From DATBRG01 sp036560445 (GTDB lineage: Bacteria > Pseudomonadota > Gammaproteobacteria > Burkholderiales > Methylophilaceae), in the NCBI GenBank assembly GCA_036560445.1, contig DATBRG010000025.1, positions 1 to 64,000 of the forward strand: DNA of 64,000 nucleotides. Direction: 5' to 3'. The position numbers and the translations under genes are program-made. The notes under the pieces are model-generated. The model was not told where the DNA came from. It did not search any database and saw only the letters and a list, made by a program, of their open reading frames with translations. Numbering within the stretch: position 1 is the first letter of the stretch; each line of letters opens with the position of its first letter. Below, one piece after another: positions 51,725 through 59,786 of the stretch.

Positions 51725-52581
51725 GCGACTAGGCTCTTCTTTACGCTGTCAGGCTGCAAAACCTGAGCGGCAATACGACGCGCGTGGTCCAGCTCATCCA
51801 GCAATTCCTCAATCTCGGGGATATGGTCATCACGTTCTATCATGGTCGAGACCGGTCCCAAGCACTCAAGCGCATAGCGGTATAAATTCCATACAGGGTC
51901 AATGACCGGAGCATCATGGGTATCGATGATGTAATCACCATGATTGTGGTGGCCAGCTAGGTGCATTTGCTGCACACGGTTTGCTGGTATGCCATTAATG
52001 AATGCTTTAGGATCAAAATCATGGTTGTAACTGCTGACATAGATATTGTTGATATCGAGCAATAGCAGGCAATCGGTCTTCTCACAGAGCAATGAAATAA
52101 ACTCCCACTCACTCATGGTGGAATCGATATAGCTAGCGTAGCTGGAAACATTTTCCAGCAAGATACGGCGGCCCAAATAATCCTGCACGATGTTGACTCG
52201 CTCAGCCACGTGGCTTGCCGTTTCTTTAGTGTAGGGCAGTGGCAGCAGGTCGTGGATGTTCTGTCCATGCACACCAGTCCAGCACAAATGATCTGATATC
52301 CAGGCAGGCTGAATGCGATCTGCCAGCATGCGCAAATCGCGCAGATAATCCTTATCTATCGGGCTCGATGACCCTATGGAGAGTGATACACCGTGCATCA
52401 CCATCGGGTAATTGGCACGAATACGATCCAGAAAATGCAGCGGTTTGCCGCCACGCACCATGTAATTTTCTGAAATTACTTCAAACCAGTCAATATTAGG
52501 GCTAGTCTCGAGAATGCTATGGTAGTGCTGGGTGCGCAAGCCTAGGCCAAAGCCCAAATTAGGTAGATTCTTTTCTGCCAT
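51721..52581 (-). CDS. bufB: MNIO-family (DUF692) RiPP-modifying oxidase
   Basis: Multinuclear non-haem iron oxidative enzyme, 286 residues, TIM-barrel fold. Metal ligands are visible: His in VMHGVSLSIGS, Glu in VISENYM, His in ISDHLCW, Glu in LLENVSSY, Asp/Asn in LLLDINNIYVSS, His in QMHLAGH and Asp in IDTHDAPV, and Glu in MIERDDHIPE. Such enzymes convert cysteines of precursor peptides to oxazolone or thiooxazole groups, some of which bind copper. The presumed substrate is encoded 62 bases upstream, beyond a hairpin. Confidence 0.93.
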   Translation of the reverse strand: MAEKNLPNLGFGLGLRTQHYHSILETSPNIDWFEVISENYMVRGGKPLHFLDRIRANYPMVMHGVSLSIGSSSPIDKDYLRDLRMLADRIQPAWISDHLCWTGVHGQNIHDLLPLPYTKETASHVAERVNIVQDYLGRRILLENVSSYASYIDSTMSEWEFISLLCEKTDCLLLLDINNIYVSSYNHDFDPKAFINGIPANRVQQMHLAGHHNHGDYIIDTHDAPVIDPVWNLYRYALECLGPVSTMIERDDHIPEIEELLDELDHARRIAAQVLQPDSVKKSLVA

Positions 52582-52596
52582 GAGTCACATCATATC

Positions 52597-52633
52597 AATA
52601 TAAAGAAAAGGGCATGCAGCACGCATGCCCTTT
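52597..52633 (-). terminator. intercistronic hairpin/terminator between precursor and maturase
   Basis: A perfect 11-base stem AAAGGGCATGC / GCATGCCCTTT with a five-base loop, followed by TTTTCTTTATA on the minus strand. It lies just after the precursor stop codon. It probably gives high precursor and lower enzyme expression. Confidence 0.8.
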
Positions 52634-52643
52634 GATTGCACTT

Positions 52644-52904
52644 TTAGATAATTGTGCCGTGCTTATCGGAGCATTCGCTCTGGGTTACAACCAGGAAGCC
52701 GTGACCCTTGCAAACGTTTTGGCCCTTGCAAGCGTTTTCAGCGGTCTTGCATTCACTGGTACCCTTACAGGAGTTGATGCCGAGGCAGCTAACCTTTGCT
52801 GCATCGCTATCAGCAGCTTTTGAACCATTTGCAGCACAACCAGCCAGGATAAGTGCCGCAGCACCGAGCGCAATCATTGCGCCATTACGAACTTTGGTAG
52901 ACAT
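52644..52904 (-). CDS. bufA: bufferin-like RiPP precursor with six cysteines and lipobox-like signal
   Basis: An 86-residue precursor. Residues about 1-22 are a Sec signal ending in LAGC, which fits a lipobox, so the peptide may be a lipoprotein. The mature part has six further cysteines in a repeating pattern, CLGINSCKG, TSECK, NACKGQNVCKGHGF and a final QSEC. It lacks the EGKCG motifs of HvfA-type precursors and differs from classical DUF2282 (BufA1) cores, so it resembles a second bufferin class. AAGGAAA lies seven bases before the ATG. By analogy with bufferins it may sequester copper in the periplasm or envelope; this is inference. Confidence 0.82.
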   Translation of the reverse strand: MSTKVRNGAMIALGAAALILAGCAANGSKAADSDAAKVSCLGINSCKGTSECKTAENACKGQNVCKGHGFLVVTQSECSDKHGTII

Positions 52905-53013
52905 GTCATTTCCTTTCGTATCATTATAAAAATCTGCCTCCCTAGGAAGACGGAACTGTTAAAGCAATATCGATGAGGAAGATTTAAAACGCATCTGCTC
53001 CTCGCCGTGCTTG

Positions 53014-53042
53014 TTAGTCGATACGTAACGGAAACCCTTACA
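53014..53042 (-). promoter_or_regulatory. possible ECF-sigma promoter of the bufABC cluster
   Basis: On the minus strand TGTAAGG (53042-53036) and CGACTAA (53020-53014) are 15 bases apart, the format of many extracytoplasmic-function sigma promoters. It lies about 110 bases upstream of the precursor gene, in the spacer after xthA. A TATAAT also occurs closer to the gene (20 bases before the ATG), so a housekeeping promoter is an alternative. Confidence 0.3.
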
Positions 53043-53050
53043 GATTCAAT

Positions 53051-53827
53051 TCAAGTTAAATAATCAACAATCAAAGGTGCATGGTCACTAAAGCGCTCTT
53101 CCTTATATATGCTGCTGGCGCCAGCCTTAGCAGCCATGCCTGGGGTAGCAATCTGGTAGTCGATACGCCAACCCACGTTCTTAGCCCAGGCCTGGCCACG
53201 GTTACTCCACCAGGTGTAGCTGGCATCGGTAGTATCGGGATGCAACTGCCGGTAGACATCCACCCACCCTACCCGGTCAAACAAATCAGTCAGCCAGGCA
53301 CGCTCTTCGGGCAGGAAGCCCGAGTTCTTTTTATTGCCACGCCAGTTCTTGAGGTCAGCTTCCTTGTGCGCGATGTTCCAGTCACCACAGATCACCACTT
53401 CCCGGCCGCTGGCAACAAGCGCTTGTAGATGTGGCATGAATCGCTCCATTACACTGAATTTGAAGGCCTGACGTTCCTCACCACTGGAACCGGATGGCAG
53501 GTAAAGTGATACAACACTTAGCTTGCCAAACTGAAGTTCAAGATAGCGCCCCTCAGCATCAATATCACCGATGCCTAATCCTTCAATTACGGCATCCGGC
53601 TTTTGCCTGCTGTAAATACCAACACCGCTATAGCCCTTTTTCTCGGCATAGTGAAAGTAACCGTAATAGCCTGTTGGCTGTAGCATTTCTGTCGTCATAT
53701 CTGCCAGCTGCGCTTTGAGCTCCTGCATGCAGATGAGGTCGGCATTCTGCTTTTGCAGCCAGGCATAAAAACCTTTGTTAGTTGCTGAGCGGATACCGTT
53801 AAGGTTTACAGATATAATTCTTAACAA
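53051..53827 (-). CDS. xthA: exodeoxyribonuclease III / AP endonuclease
   Basis: Removes abasic-site 5' ends and 3' blocking groups in base-excision repair. The 258-residue enzyme has the metal Glu in CMQELKAQ, CGDWNIAH, the catalytic Asp/His in WRIDYQIATPG and FSDHAPLIVDY. It is read from TTG at 53827, with AAGGAA seven bases upstream, giving the usual LRIISVNLNGIRSA start. The ATG at 53848 lies only two bases from the divergent pyrE start and has no ribosome site. Confidence 0.96.
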   Translation of the reverse strand: MLRIISVNLNGIRSATNKGFYAWLQKQNADLICMQELKAQLADMTTEMLQPTGYYGYFHYAEKKGYSGVGIYSRQKPDAVIEGLGIGDIDAEGRYLELQFGKLSVVSLYLPSGSSGEERQAFKFSVMERFMPHLQALVASGREVVICGDWNIAHKEADLKNWRGNKKNSGFLPEERAWLTDLFDRVGWVDVYRQLHPDTTDASYTWWSNRGQAWAKNVGWRIDYQIATPGMAAKAGASSIYKEERFSDHAPLIVDYLT

Positions 53828-53850
53828 ATCAATTCCTTTTATTCTCAAAA

Positions 53851-54495
53851 ATGTCAGATTTCACACAAGAGTTTATCCAATTCGCCATCCAAAAGCAGGT
53901 ATTACGCTTTGGCGAATTCAAAACCAAGGCCGGTCGCTTAAGCCCTTATTTCTTCAATGCCGGCTTATTCAATGATGGCGAGAGTCTCATGAAGCTTGGC
54001 GAATTCTACGCTGCCGCCATCATTAAATCCGGCATTCAGTTCGATATGCTGTTTGGCCCTGCTTACAAAGGCATTACGCTTGCTGCCAGTATCGCTATCG
54101 CCTTGGCAAGGCAAGGCCACAATGTACCCTACGCCTATAACCGCAAGGAAGTGAAAGATCACGGCGAAGGCGGCACCATTGTTGGCGCACCATTACAAGG
54201 ACGCGTACTGATTGTAGATGATGTGATCTCCGCAGGTACTTCGGTACGTGAATCGGTAGATATCATTACCTCGCATGATGCCAAACCAGCAGGTGTTGCC
54301 ATTGCCATCGACCGCCAAGAGCGCGGTTTGGGCGAACTATCTGCGGTACAGGAAGTGGAAAGGGATAACGGCATTCCAGTATGTAGTATCGCGAGCCTGA
54401 TGGGCCTCATAGATTATTTGCAAAATCAACCAGATATGGCGCAAAATCTACAAGCAATCAAAACTTATCGTAACCAGTACGGCACCAGCTCTTAA
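53851..54495 (+). CDS. pyrE: orotate phosphoribosyltransferase
   Basis: Forms orotidine 5'-phosphate from orotate and PRPP in pyrimidine synthesis. The 214-residue enzyme shows FKTKAGRLSPYFFNAG, GPAYKGITLA, YNRKEVKDHGEGG and the PRPP motif VLIVDDVISAGTS. It is divergent from xthA across 23 bases, so its promoter must lie inside xthA. There is no clear Shine-Dalgarno sequence. The next gene follows eight bases after its stop. Confidence 0.98.
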   Translation: MSDFTQEFIQFAIQKQVLRFGEFKTKAGRLSPYFFNAGLFNDGESLMKLGEFYAAAIIKSGIQFDMLFGPAYKGITLAASIAIALARQGHNVPYAYNRKEVKDHGEGGTIVGAPLQGRVLIVDDVISAGTSVRESVDIITSHDAKPAGVAIAIDRQERGLGELSAVQEVERDNGIPVCSIASLMGLIDYLQNQPDMAQNLQAIKTYRNQYGTSS

Positions 54496-54503
54496 GGATA
54501 TGT

Positions 54504-55169
54504 ATGCATGCTTGGCGTTCATCAAGGCGGGTCTTATCTGGTCTGATTTTATCCCTGCTAGCCATGATGGCCAGTTCAGCATTTGCAGAATCAGGGAAAC
54601 CCAAAGCCAGCAGCCAGCCGGTCAAAACATCCAGTGGCAGCCATATCATCAAGTGGGTAGATGAAAAAGGCGTTACACATTACGGCGACACCATGCCAGT
54701 CCAGGATTCAGCCCGTGCAAGCAGTGAAATGACGAGGCAGGGCATACTCGTTAAGCGCAATCAGCCAGCTACCCCAGAAGCAGTAGCCAAGAAAAATCCT
54801 GAGCAGGAACGTCGAGACCGTGCACTGCTTGCAAGCTATAGCAATGAGCAGGAAATTGACCTCACACGGGACCGCAATCTGGAACTGGCACAAACCAATA
54901 ACAAGGCACTGGAATCGCGGATGGAAGCTGCACAGCGCCAACTGGGTGTATACAAGAAACAGGCCGATGATATGACAGCCAAAAAGAAGAAAATACCTGA
55001 TGACTTGACTGCTGACCTCCAGAGCTCACAAGCTGAGGTTGACAAAATTCAAGCCCAGCTCAAACAAACTCAAGTCGACATGGATGCCACTCGCGCACGC
55101 TTTGACCAAGATAAACTACGCTTTCGTGAGTTAAAAGCCGCGCAAGGTGAAGTCACTAAACAGCCTTAA
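54504..55169 (+). CDS. exported DUF4124 protein with coiled coil
   Basis: A 221-residue protein: signal peptide (about 1-29, ending SSAFA), a DUF4124 motif IIKWVDEKGVTHYGDTMP at about 49-66, and a long alpha-helical coiled coil (about 105-215) rich in Lys, Gln and Glu. AAGGAT lies six bases before the ATG. It is the second DUF4124 gene in the window (the other is at 16414), with the same plan. An envelope role is likely; function unknown. Confidence 0.85.
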   Translation: MHAWRSSRRVLSGLILSLLAMMASSAFAESGKPKASSQPVKTSSGSHIIKWVDEKGVTHYGDTMPVQDSARASSEMTRQGILVKRNQPATPEAVAKKNPEQERRDRALLASYSNEQEIDLTRDRNLELAQTNNKALESRMEAAQRQLGVYKKQADDMTAKKKKIPDDLTADLQSSQAEVDKIQAQLKQTQVDMDATRARFDQDKLRFRELKAAQGEVTKQP

Positions 55170-55178
55170 CTTACTTGC

Positions 55179-56387
55179 ATGCAAAACCAGTCAATAGAAT
55201 CCATACCTCATGGCTGGGTACCAGAAGCTCATAGGCTTTGGCTCTCCAACAATAGAAATGAAGCGATCCAGGCTGTCATCGCCTACATTAATTCCGTAAT
55301 CCCCGAATTCCCTCAAAGGCCCGCCACACAGTTTGCTTATTACCTCTTTATGCTGGGAGAGTGGTCAGCAGCCAGTGCCATCTTCAGCCGTATTGTTGCC
55401 AATTACCCGCAGGATCGGGAAGCACTTCTCAATCTCGGTATATGCCAGAATCGCGCTGGTGACTATGCTTCTGCGCTGAAATCTCTGGAAAACTATTTGC
55501 AGCTAGTCCCAGACGATTACGCTGCCTGGGATGCCATGACCGCTGTTTGCTACCACCTGCAGCTATTGGATCAAGCCCGCGAAGCAGGCTCTCGCTCACT
55601 TGCATTAAAAGACCATAAACATAGCCACTTGCCCGCAAAATGGTCGCCACCACGCGGCAAACCCTCCAAGCTAGCGCAAAAGCCTGGCAAATATAATGTT
55701 ATTTCATACTCGCTATGGGGTAACAATCCGCGTTACTTGCGCGGCGCATTACGCAATGCATTGTTTGCCTCGGAAATATATCCCGGCTGGCGTTGCCAGT
55801 TTCATGTAGATGCCAGCGTCCCCGCCGAATTAGTCGACGCGCTACACGAATTAGGCGCTGAAACCATTATGCATCCCGACGAAGAAGCTAATATCAGGCA
55901 ACGACTCGCGAGACGTTTCTGGGTAGCGAATGACCCGAAAGTCGGTTATTTCCTGGTGCGTGACTGCGATTCCGTCATTGGCCCGCGCGAGGCACAAGCC
56001 GTGCAGACTTGGATACAATCGGAACGCTGGTTCCATGTCATGCGTGACTGGTGGACACATACCGATTTGGTGCTGGCTGGCATGTGGGGCGGGGTGGCTG
56101 GCGTATTACCTGATTTACGAAGACTGTTTGAAGATTACCAGAGCCCGCATGCCGAAACGCCAAACTGGGACCAATGGTTCTTACGCGACCGGGTTTGGGC
56201 CTATATGCGCAAATCCTGCCTGGCACATGACAGATGTTTTAGCAGCAAAGACGCAACACCATTCCCCGGGCCATTACCCGAGGGTAGCTATCATGTGGGG
56301 CAAGATGAATACGCCGTTAACGCAGAGATGCAGGCAAAAATACTCGAGTCCTGGATTACAAAACTAGCCTGCCTGCGACAAACCTGA
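55179..56387 (+). CDS. TPR protein with glycosyltransferase-like C-terminus
   Basis: A 402-residue cytoplasmic protein. Residues about 55-155 form TPR-like repeats (ALLNLGICQNRAGDYASALK and a following repeat). After a basic linker, residues about 175-395 form an alpha/beta domain starting VISYSLWGNNPRYLRGAL, with FLVRDCDSVIGPREAQAV holding a DxD-like DCD and WWTHTDLVLAGMWGG. The plan resembles a GT-A glycosyltransferase whose donor and acceptor cannot be guessed. It lies nine bases after the DUF4124 gene and ends six bases from gatB. Confidence 0.7.
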   Translation: MQNQSIESIPHGWVPEAHRLWLSNNRNEAIQAVIAYINSVIPEFPQRPATQFAYYLFMLGEWSAASAIFSRIVANYPQDREALLNLGICQNRAGDYASALKSLENYLQLVPDDYAAWDAMTAVCYHLQLLDQAREAGSRSLALKDHKHSHLPAKWSPPRGKPSKLAQKPGKYNVISYSLWGNNPRYLRGALRNALFASEIYPGWRCQFHVDASVPAELVDALHELGAETIMHPDEEANIRQRLARRFWVANDPKVGYFLVRDCDSVIGPREAQAVQTWIQSERWFHVMRDWWTHTDLVLAGMWGGVAGVLPDLRRLFEDYQSPHAETPNWDQWFLRDRVWAYMRKSCLAHDRCFSSKDATPFPGPLPEGSYHVGQDEYAVNAEMQAKILESWITKLACLRQT

Positions 56388-56393
56388 ATTAGC

Positions 56394-57875
56394 TCAGGAA
56401 AGTTTTTTCTTCAGTATCTCATTCACCTGTGCAGGGTTGGCCTTGCCCTTGGAGGCTTTCATCACCTGACCCACCAGCCCGTTGAAAGCTTTTTCCTTGC
56501 CGGCCTTCACTTCGGCCACCATGGCCGCGTTGGTAGCTAACACTTCATCAACAATAGCTTCGATTGCACCATTATCGGTAACCTGTTTAAGGCCTTTTTT
56601 GTCGATGATGCTGTCGGCTTCGCCCTCACCAGCCCACATCGCGTCGAATACTTCCTTGGCGATTTTGCTGGAAATGGTGTTGTCGGCGATGCGCTTGAGC
56701 AAGCCCGCAAGTGTCATTGCAGATACTGGACAAGCGCTAATATCTTTATTTTCCTCATTGAGTTTGGCAGAGATACTGCCCATCAGCCAGTTTGCTGCTA
56801 ATTTTCCAGCATATGCCTCAGCTGTTGGATATTCTGAGGACTTAAGTGTACCGATCCCACTCTTTAACAGCTCAGTGACTAAGTTGGAAAAATAATCCGC
56901 CATAGCCATTGAGGCAGTTAACGCTGAAGCGTCATATGAAGAAAGCGCATAATCCTGCTCAAAACGCACTTTCATAGCTGTCGGCAATTCCGGCAACTCA
57001 GCCTTCACCTTACTAATATCCTGCTCTGTAATGGCAAGCGGCAACAAATCCGGATCAGGAAAGTACCGGTAATCGTTGGCTTCTTCTTTGCTGCGCATAG
57101 CACGTGTCTCGCCGGTATCCGGGTTGAACAGCACGGTAGCCTGATGAATAGTGCCACCATCTTCCAGAGTCTCAATCTGCCAGCGGGTTTCATACTCAAT
57201 TGCTTGCTGCATGAACTTGAACGAGTTGAGGTTCTTGATCTCACGGCGAGTGCCCAGCTTGTCCGAACCTTTAGGCCTTACCGAGACGTTTACATCGCAG
57301 CGGAAGCTGCCTTCCTGCATATTACCGTCGCAAATGCCTATCCACTGCACCAGCTCGTGCAGCTTCTTGGCATAAGCCACAGCTTCAGCCGCGGAACGCA
57401 TATCGGGTTCGGTCACGATTTCCAGTAATGGTGTACCGGCACGATTCAAATCAATGCCTGTCATACCCTCGAAATCACCGTGCAGCGATTTTCCGGCGTC
57501 TTCTTCCAAGTGCGCACGCGTAATGCGGACGACCTTTTCCTGATCGCCTACCTGAATGGTGAACGAACCCTTACCTACTACTGGCAGCTCATACTGGCTG
57601 ATCTGGTAGCCCTTGGGCAGGTCAGGGTAGAAGTAATTCTTACGCGCAAATACCGAACGTGGCGCGATCTCGGCATTCACTGCCAGGCCAAATTTGATCG
57701 CGCATTTGACGGCCTCTTTGTTCAGCACCGGCAACACGCCTGGCAGGGCAATACTCACCTCACAGGCTTGCGTGTTTGGTTCGGCGCCGAACGCAGTAGA
57801 AGCGCCGGAGAAAATCTTGGATTTGGTTTGTAGCTGGGTGTGCGTTTCCAGCCCGATGACGACTTCCCATTCCAT
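56394..57875 (-). CDS. gatB: aspartyl/glutamyl-tRNA(Asn/Gln) amidotransferase subunit B
   Basis: Kinase and tRNA-binding subunit of the GatCAB amidotransferase, which converts Glu-tRNA(Gln) or Asp-tRNA(Asn) to the amide form. The 493-residue protein has VIGLETHTQLQTKSKIFSGA, PDLPKGYQISQYELPV, CDVNVSVRPKGS and a C-terminal YqeY/tail domain (NGLVGQVMKASKGKANP). It overlaps the gatA stop by one base. The order gatC-gatA-gatB makes an operon. Confidence 0.98.
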   Translation of the reverse strand: MEWEVVIGLETHTQLQTKSKIFSGASTAFGAEPNTQACEVSIALPGVLPVLNKEAVKCAIKFGLAVNAEIAPRSVFARKNYFYPDLPKGYQISQYELPVVGKGSFTIQVGDQEKVVRITRAHLEEDAGKSLHGDFEGMTGIDLNRAGTPLLEIVTEPDMRSAAEAVAYAKKLHELVQWIGICDGNMQEGSFRCDVNVSVRPKGSDKLGTRREIKNLNSFKFMQQAIEYETRWQIETLEDGGTIHQATVLFNPDTGETRAMRSKEEANDYRYFPDPDLLPLAITEQDISKVKAELPELPTAMKVRFEQDYALSSYDASALTASMAMADYFSNLVTELLKSGIGTLKSSEYPTAEAYAGKLAANWLMGSISAKLNEENKDISACPVSAMTLAGLLKRIADNTISSKIAKEVFDAMWAGEGEADSIIDKKGLKQVTDNGAIEAIVDEVLATNAAMVAEVKAGKEKAFNGLVGQVMKASKGKANPAQVNEILKKKLS

Positions 57876-59344
57876 TATGCAATTCCTTCAGGCATACGCG
57901 TATGCCAATCTGTCACTTGTTGATAGGCATGGCCAACATTCAGCATGCGCGCCTCATCAAAATAATTGCCGATGACTTGCAAGCCAACCGGCAATGCTTT
58001 TCCATCAGAGCCTGTGGCAAATCCAGCCGGTATACTCATGCCGGGCAAACCAGCAAGATTCACGGCAATGGTATAGATATCTTGCAAGTACATAGAAACC
58101 GGATCATCGGCCTTTTCACCAGCCTTGAATGCGGTGGATGGGGCTGTAGGCCCCATGATGATGTCGCACTTCTTAAACGCCTCGGTGAAATCATTGGCGA
58201 TCAGGCGGCGAATCTGTTGTGCCTTGAGGTAGTAGGCATCGTAGTAGCCCGCAGACAATACGTAAGTGCCTATCAGAATACGGCGCTTAACCTCATCCCC
58301 AAAGCCTTCCGCACGGCTCTTGCAGTACATATCCATGAGGTCGGTATATTCTGCAGCACGATGGCCGTAACGCACCCCATCGTAGCGCGACAAGTTGCTT
58401 GAAGCTTCGGCTGGTGCCAGTACGTAATAAACGGGAATAGACAAATTGGTATTCGGCAAGCTGATTTCAACCATTTCCGCACCCAGCTTGCGGTACTCAG
58501 CGATTGCTTCCTGCACCACTTTGCCCACCGAGCCATCCAGGCCTTCGGCAAAATATTCTTTGGGCAACCCGACTTTCAGTCCAGCCAAGGGCTTGTTAAG
58601 GTCTAGTGTGTAGTCTTCTTTTGCGCGATCAAGGCTGGTGGAGTCCCGTTCATCGAAACCGGTCATGACATTCATCATGAGCGCCATATCCTCGCAAGAC
58701 TTAGCCATAGGCCCGGCTTGGTCTAGCGAAGAGGCAAACGCAATCATGCCGTAACGCGACACTAAACCATAGGTCGGCTTGAGGCCGGAGAACCCGCATA
58801 ACGAGGCTGGCTGGCGAATAGAGCCGCCGGTATCGGTGCCTGTTGCCGCCGCGCAAAGACGTGCAGCCACTGCGGCAGCACTACCGCCGGAGCTACCGCC
58901 AGGCACACGGCTTCTATCCCAGGGGTTCTTCACCCCACCAAAATAGGAAGTCTCATTGGATGAACCCATGGCAAATTCGTCCATATTGGTCTTGCCCAGA
59001 TTCACAGCCCCGGCCGCATCAAAGCGTTCGATCACGCCAGCATCGTAAGGGCCTGTAAAGTTGGCCAGCATCTTCGAACCACAAGTCGTCTTCCAGCCTT
59101 TGGCGACAAAAATATCTTTCTGGGCGATCGGTATGCCGGTCAGTAGCTCAGCTTTGCCTTGAGCAATACGCGCATCGGCAGCGGCTGCCTGCGCCAGTGA
59201 TTTATCCTGATCCAGCGTGATATAGGCATTAATATCCGGATTTTGTTGGTCTATGCGTTTGAAGAATTCACGCGTCATTTCGACGCTAGAAATCTGCTTG
59301 GCTTGGAGCATTGCTCCAAGCTGCTTGAGGCTGCTATTGATCAT
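57875..59344 (-). CDS. gatA: aspartyl/glutamyl-tRNA(Asn/Gln) amidotransferase subunit A
   Basis: Amidase subunit releasing ammonia from glutamine. The 489-residue amidase-signature enzyme has the Ser-cisSer-Lys triad, with Lys in GIPIAQKDIFV, Ser in GSSGGSAAAVAARL and GTDTGGSIRQPA, and a C-terminal INLAGLPGMSIP-like NLAGLPGMSIPAG. It starts two bases after gatC. Confidence 0.98.
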   Translation of the reverse strand: MINSSLKQLGAMLQAKQISSVEMTREFFKRIDQQNPDINAYITLDQDKSLAQAAAADARIAQGKAELLTGIPIAQKDIFVAKGWKTTCGSKMLANFTGPYDAGVIERFDAAGAVNLGKTNMDEFAMGSSNETSYFGGVKNPWDRSRVPGGSSGGSAAAVAARLCAAATGTDTGGSIRQPASLCGFSGLKPTYGLVSRYGMIAFASSLDQAGPMAKSCEDMALMMNVMTGFDERDSTSLDRAKEDYTLDLNKPLAGLKVGLPKEYFAEGLDGSVGKVVQEAIAEYRKLGAEMVEISLPNTNLSIPVYYVLAPAEASSNLSRYDGVRYGHRAAEYTDLMDMYCKSRAEGFGDEVKRRILIGTYVLSAGYYDAYYLKAQQIRRLIANDFTEAFKKCDIIMGPTAPSTAFKAGEKADDPVSMYLQDIYTIAVNLAGLPGMSIPAGFATGSDGKALPVGLQVIGNYFDEARMLNVGHAYQQVTDWHTRMPEGIA

Positions 59345-59346
59345 GA

Positions 59347-59661
59347 TTATTCGATTACTTTAGGGACAAGGTACAAGCCGTGCTCAACTGCGGGTTCGGC
59401 AGAGCCATTGCCAATGGCCGGGGCTATAGACTGGAATAGCTCGCGCTGATTGGTTTTAGTTACAACATCTTCGCGCAAGCGCTGTGTTACATCCTGGGAA
59501 TGCGACATCGGCGTGATGCCAGTCGTATCTACCGCCTGCATTTGCTCAATCAGGCCAAGAATGCCAGAAAGCTTATGCAGAGAGGCTTGCACGTCTGCCT
59601 CACTCACTTCTATACGCGCCAAATGGGCGATGCGTTTAATATCTGAACTACTTAGCGACAT
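59347..59661 (-). CDS. gatC: aspartyl/glutamyl-tRNA(Asn/Gln) amidotransferase subunit C
   Basis: Small belt subunit that stabilises GatA on GatB. The 104-residue protein starts with the family's IKRIAHLARIEVSE and has the C-terminal LREDVVT and LYLVPKVIE segments. It is the first gene of gatCAB and divergent from mreB, with 125 bases between starts. Confidence 0.97.
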   Translation of the reverse strand: MSLSSSDIKRIAHLARIEVSEADVQASLHKLSGILGLIEQMQAVDTTGITPMSHSQDVTQRLREDVVTKTNQRELFQSIAPAIGNGSAEPAVEHGLYLVPKVIE

Positions 59662-59786
59662 TTATCTATCCAAGTCTTTAAATTCCATTGCGATATCGGT
59701 TATTATACCTTGATTTTATGCGCATCTTTGAAGTCGCATCTGCCCCTAAACATGGGGCGCAACAACTCGCTCGGGATACAAAAACA

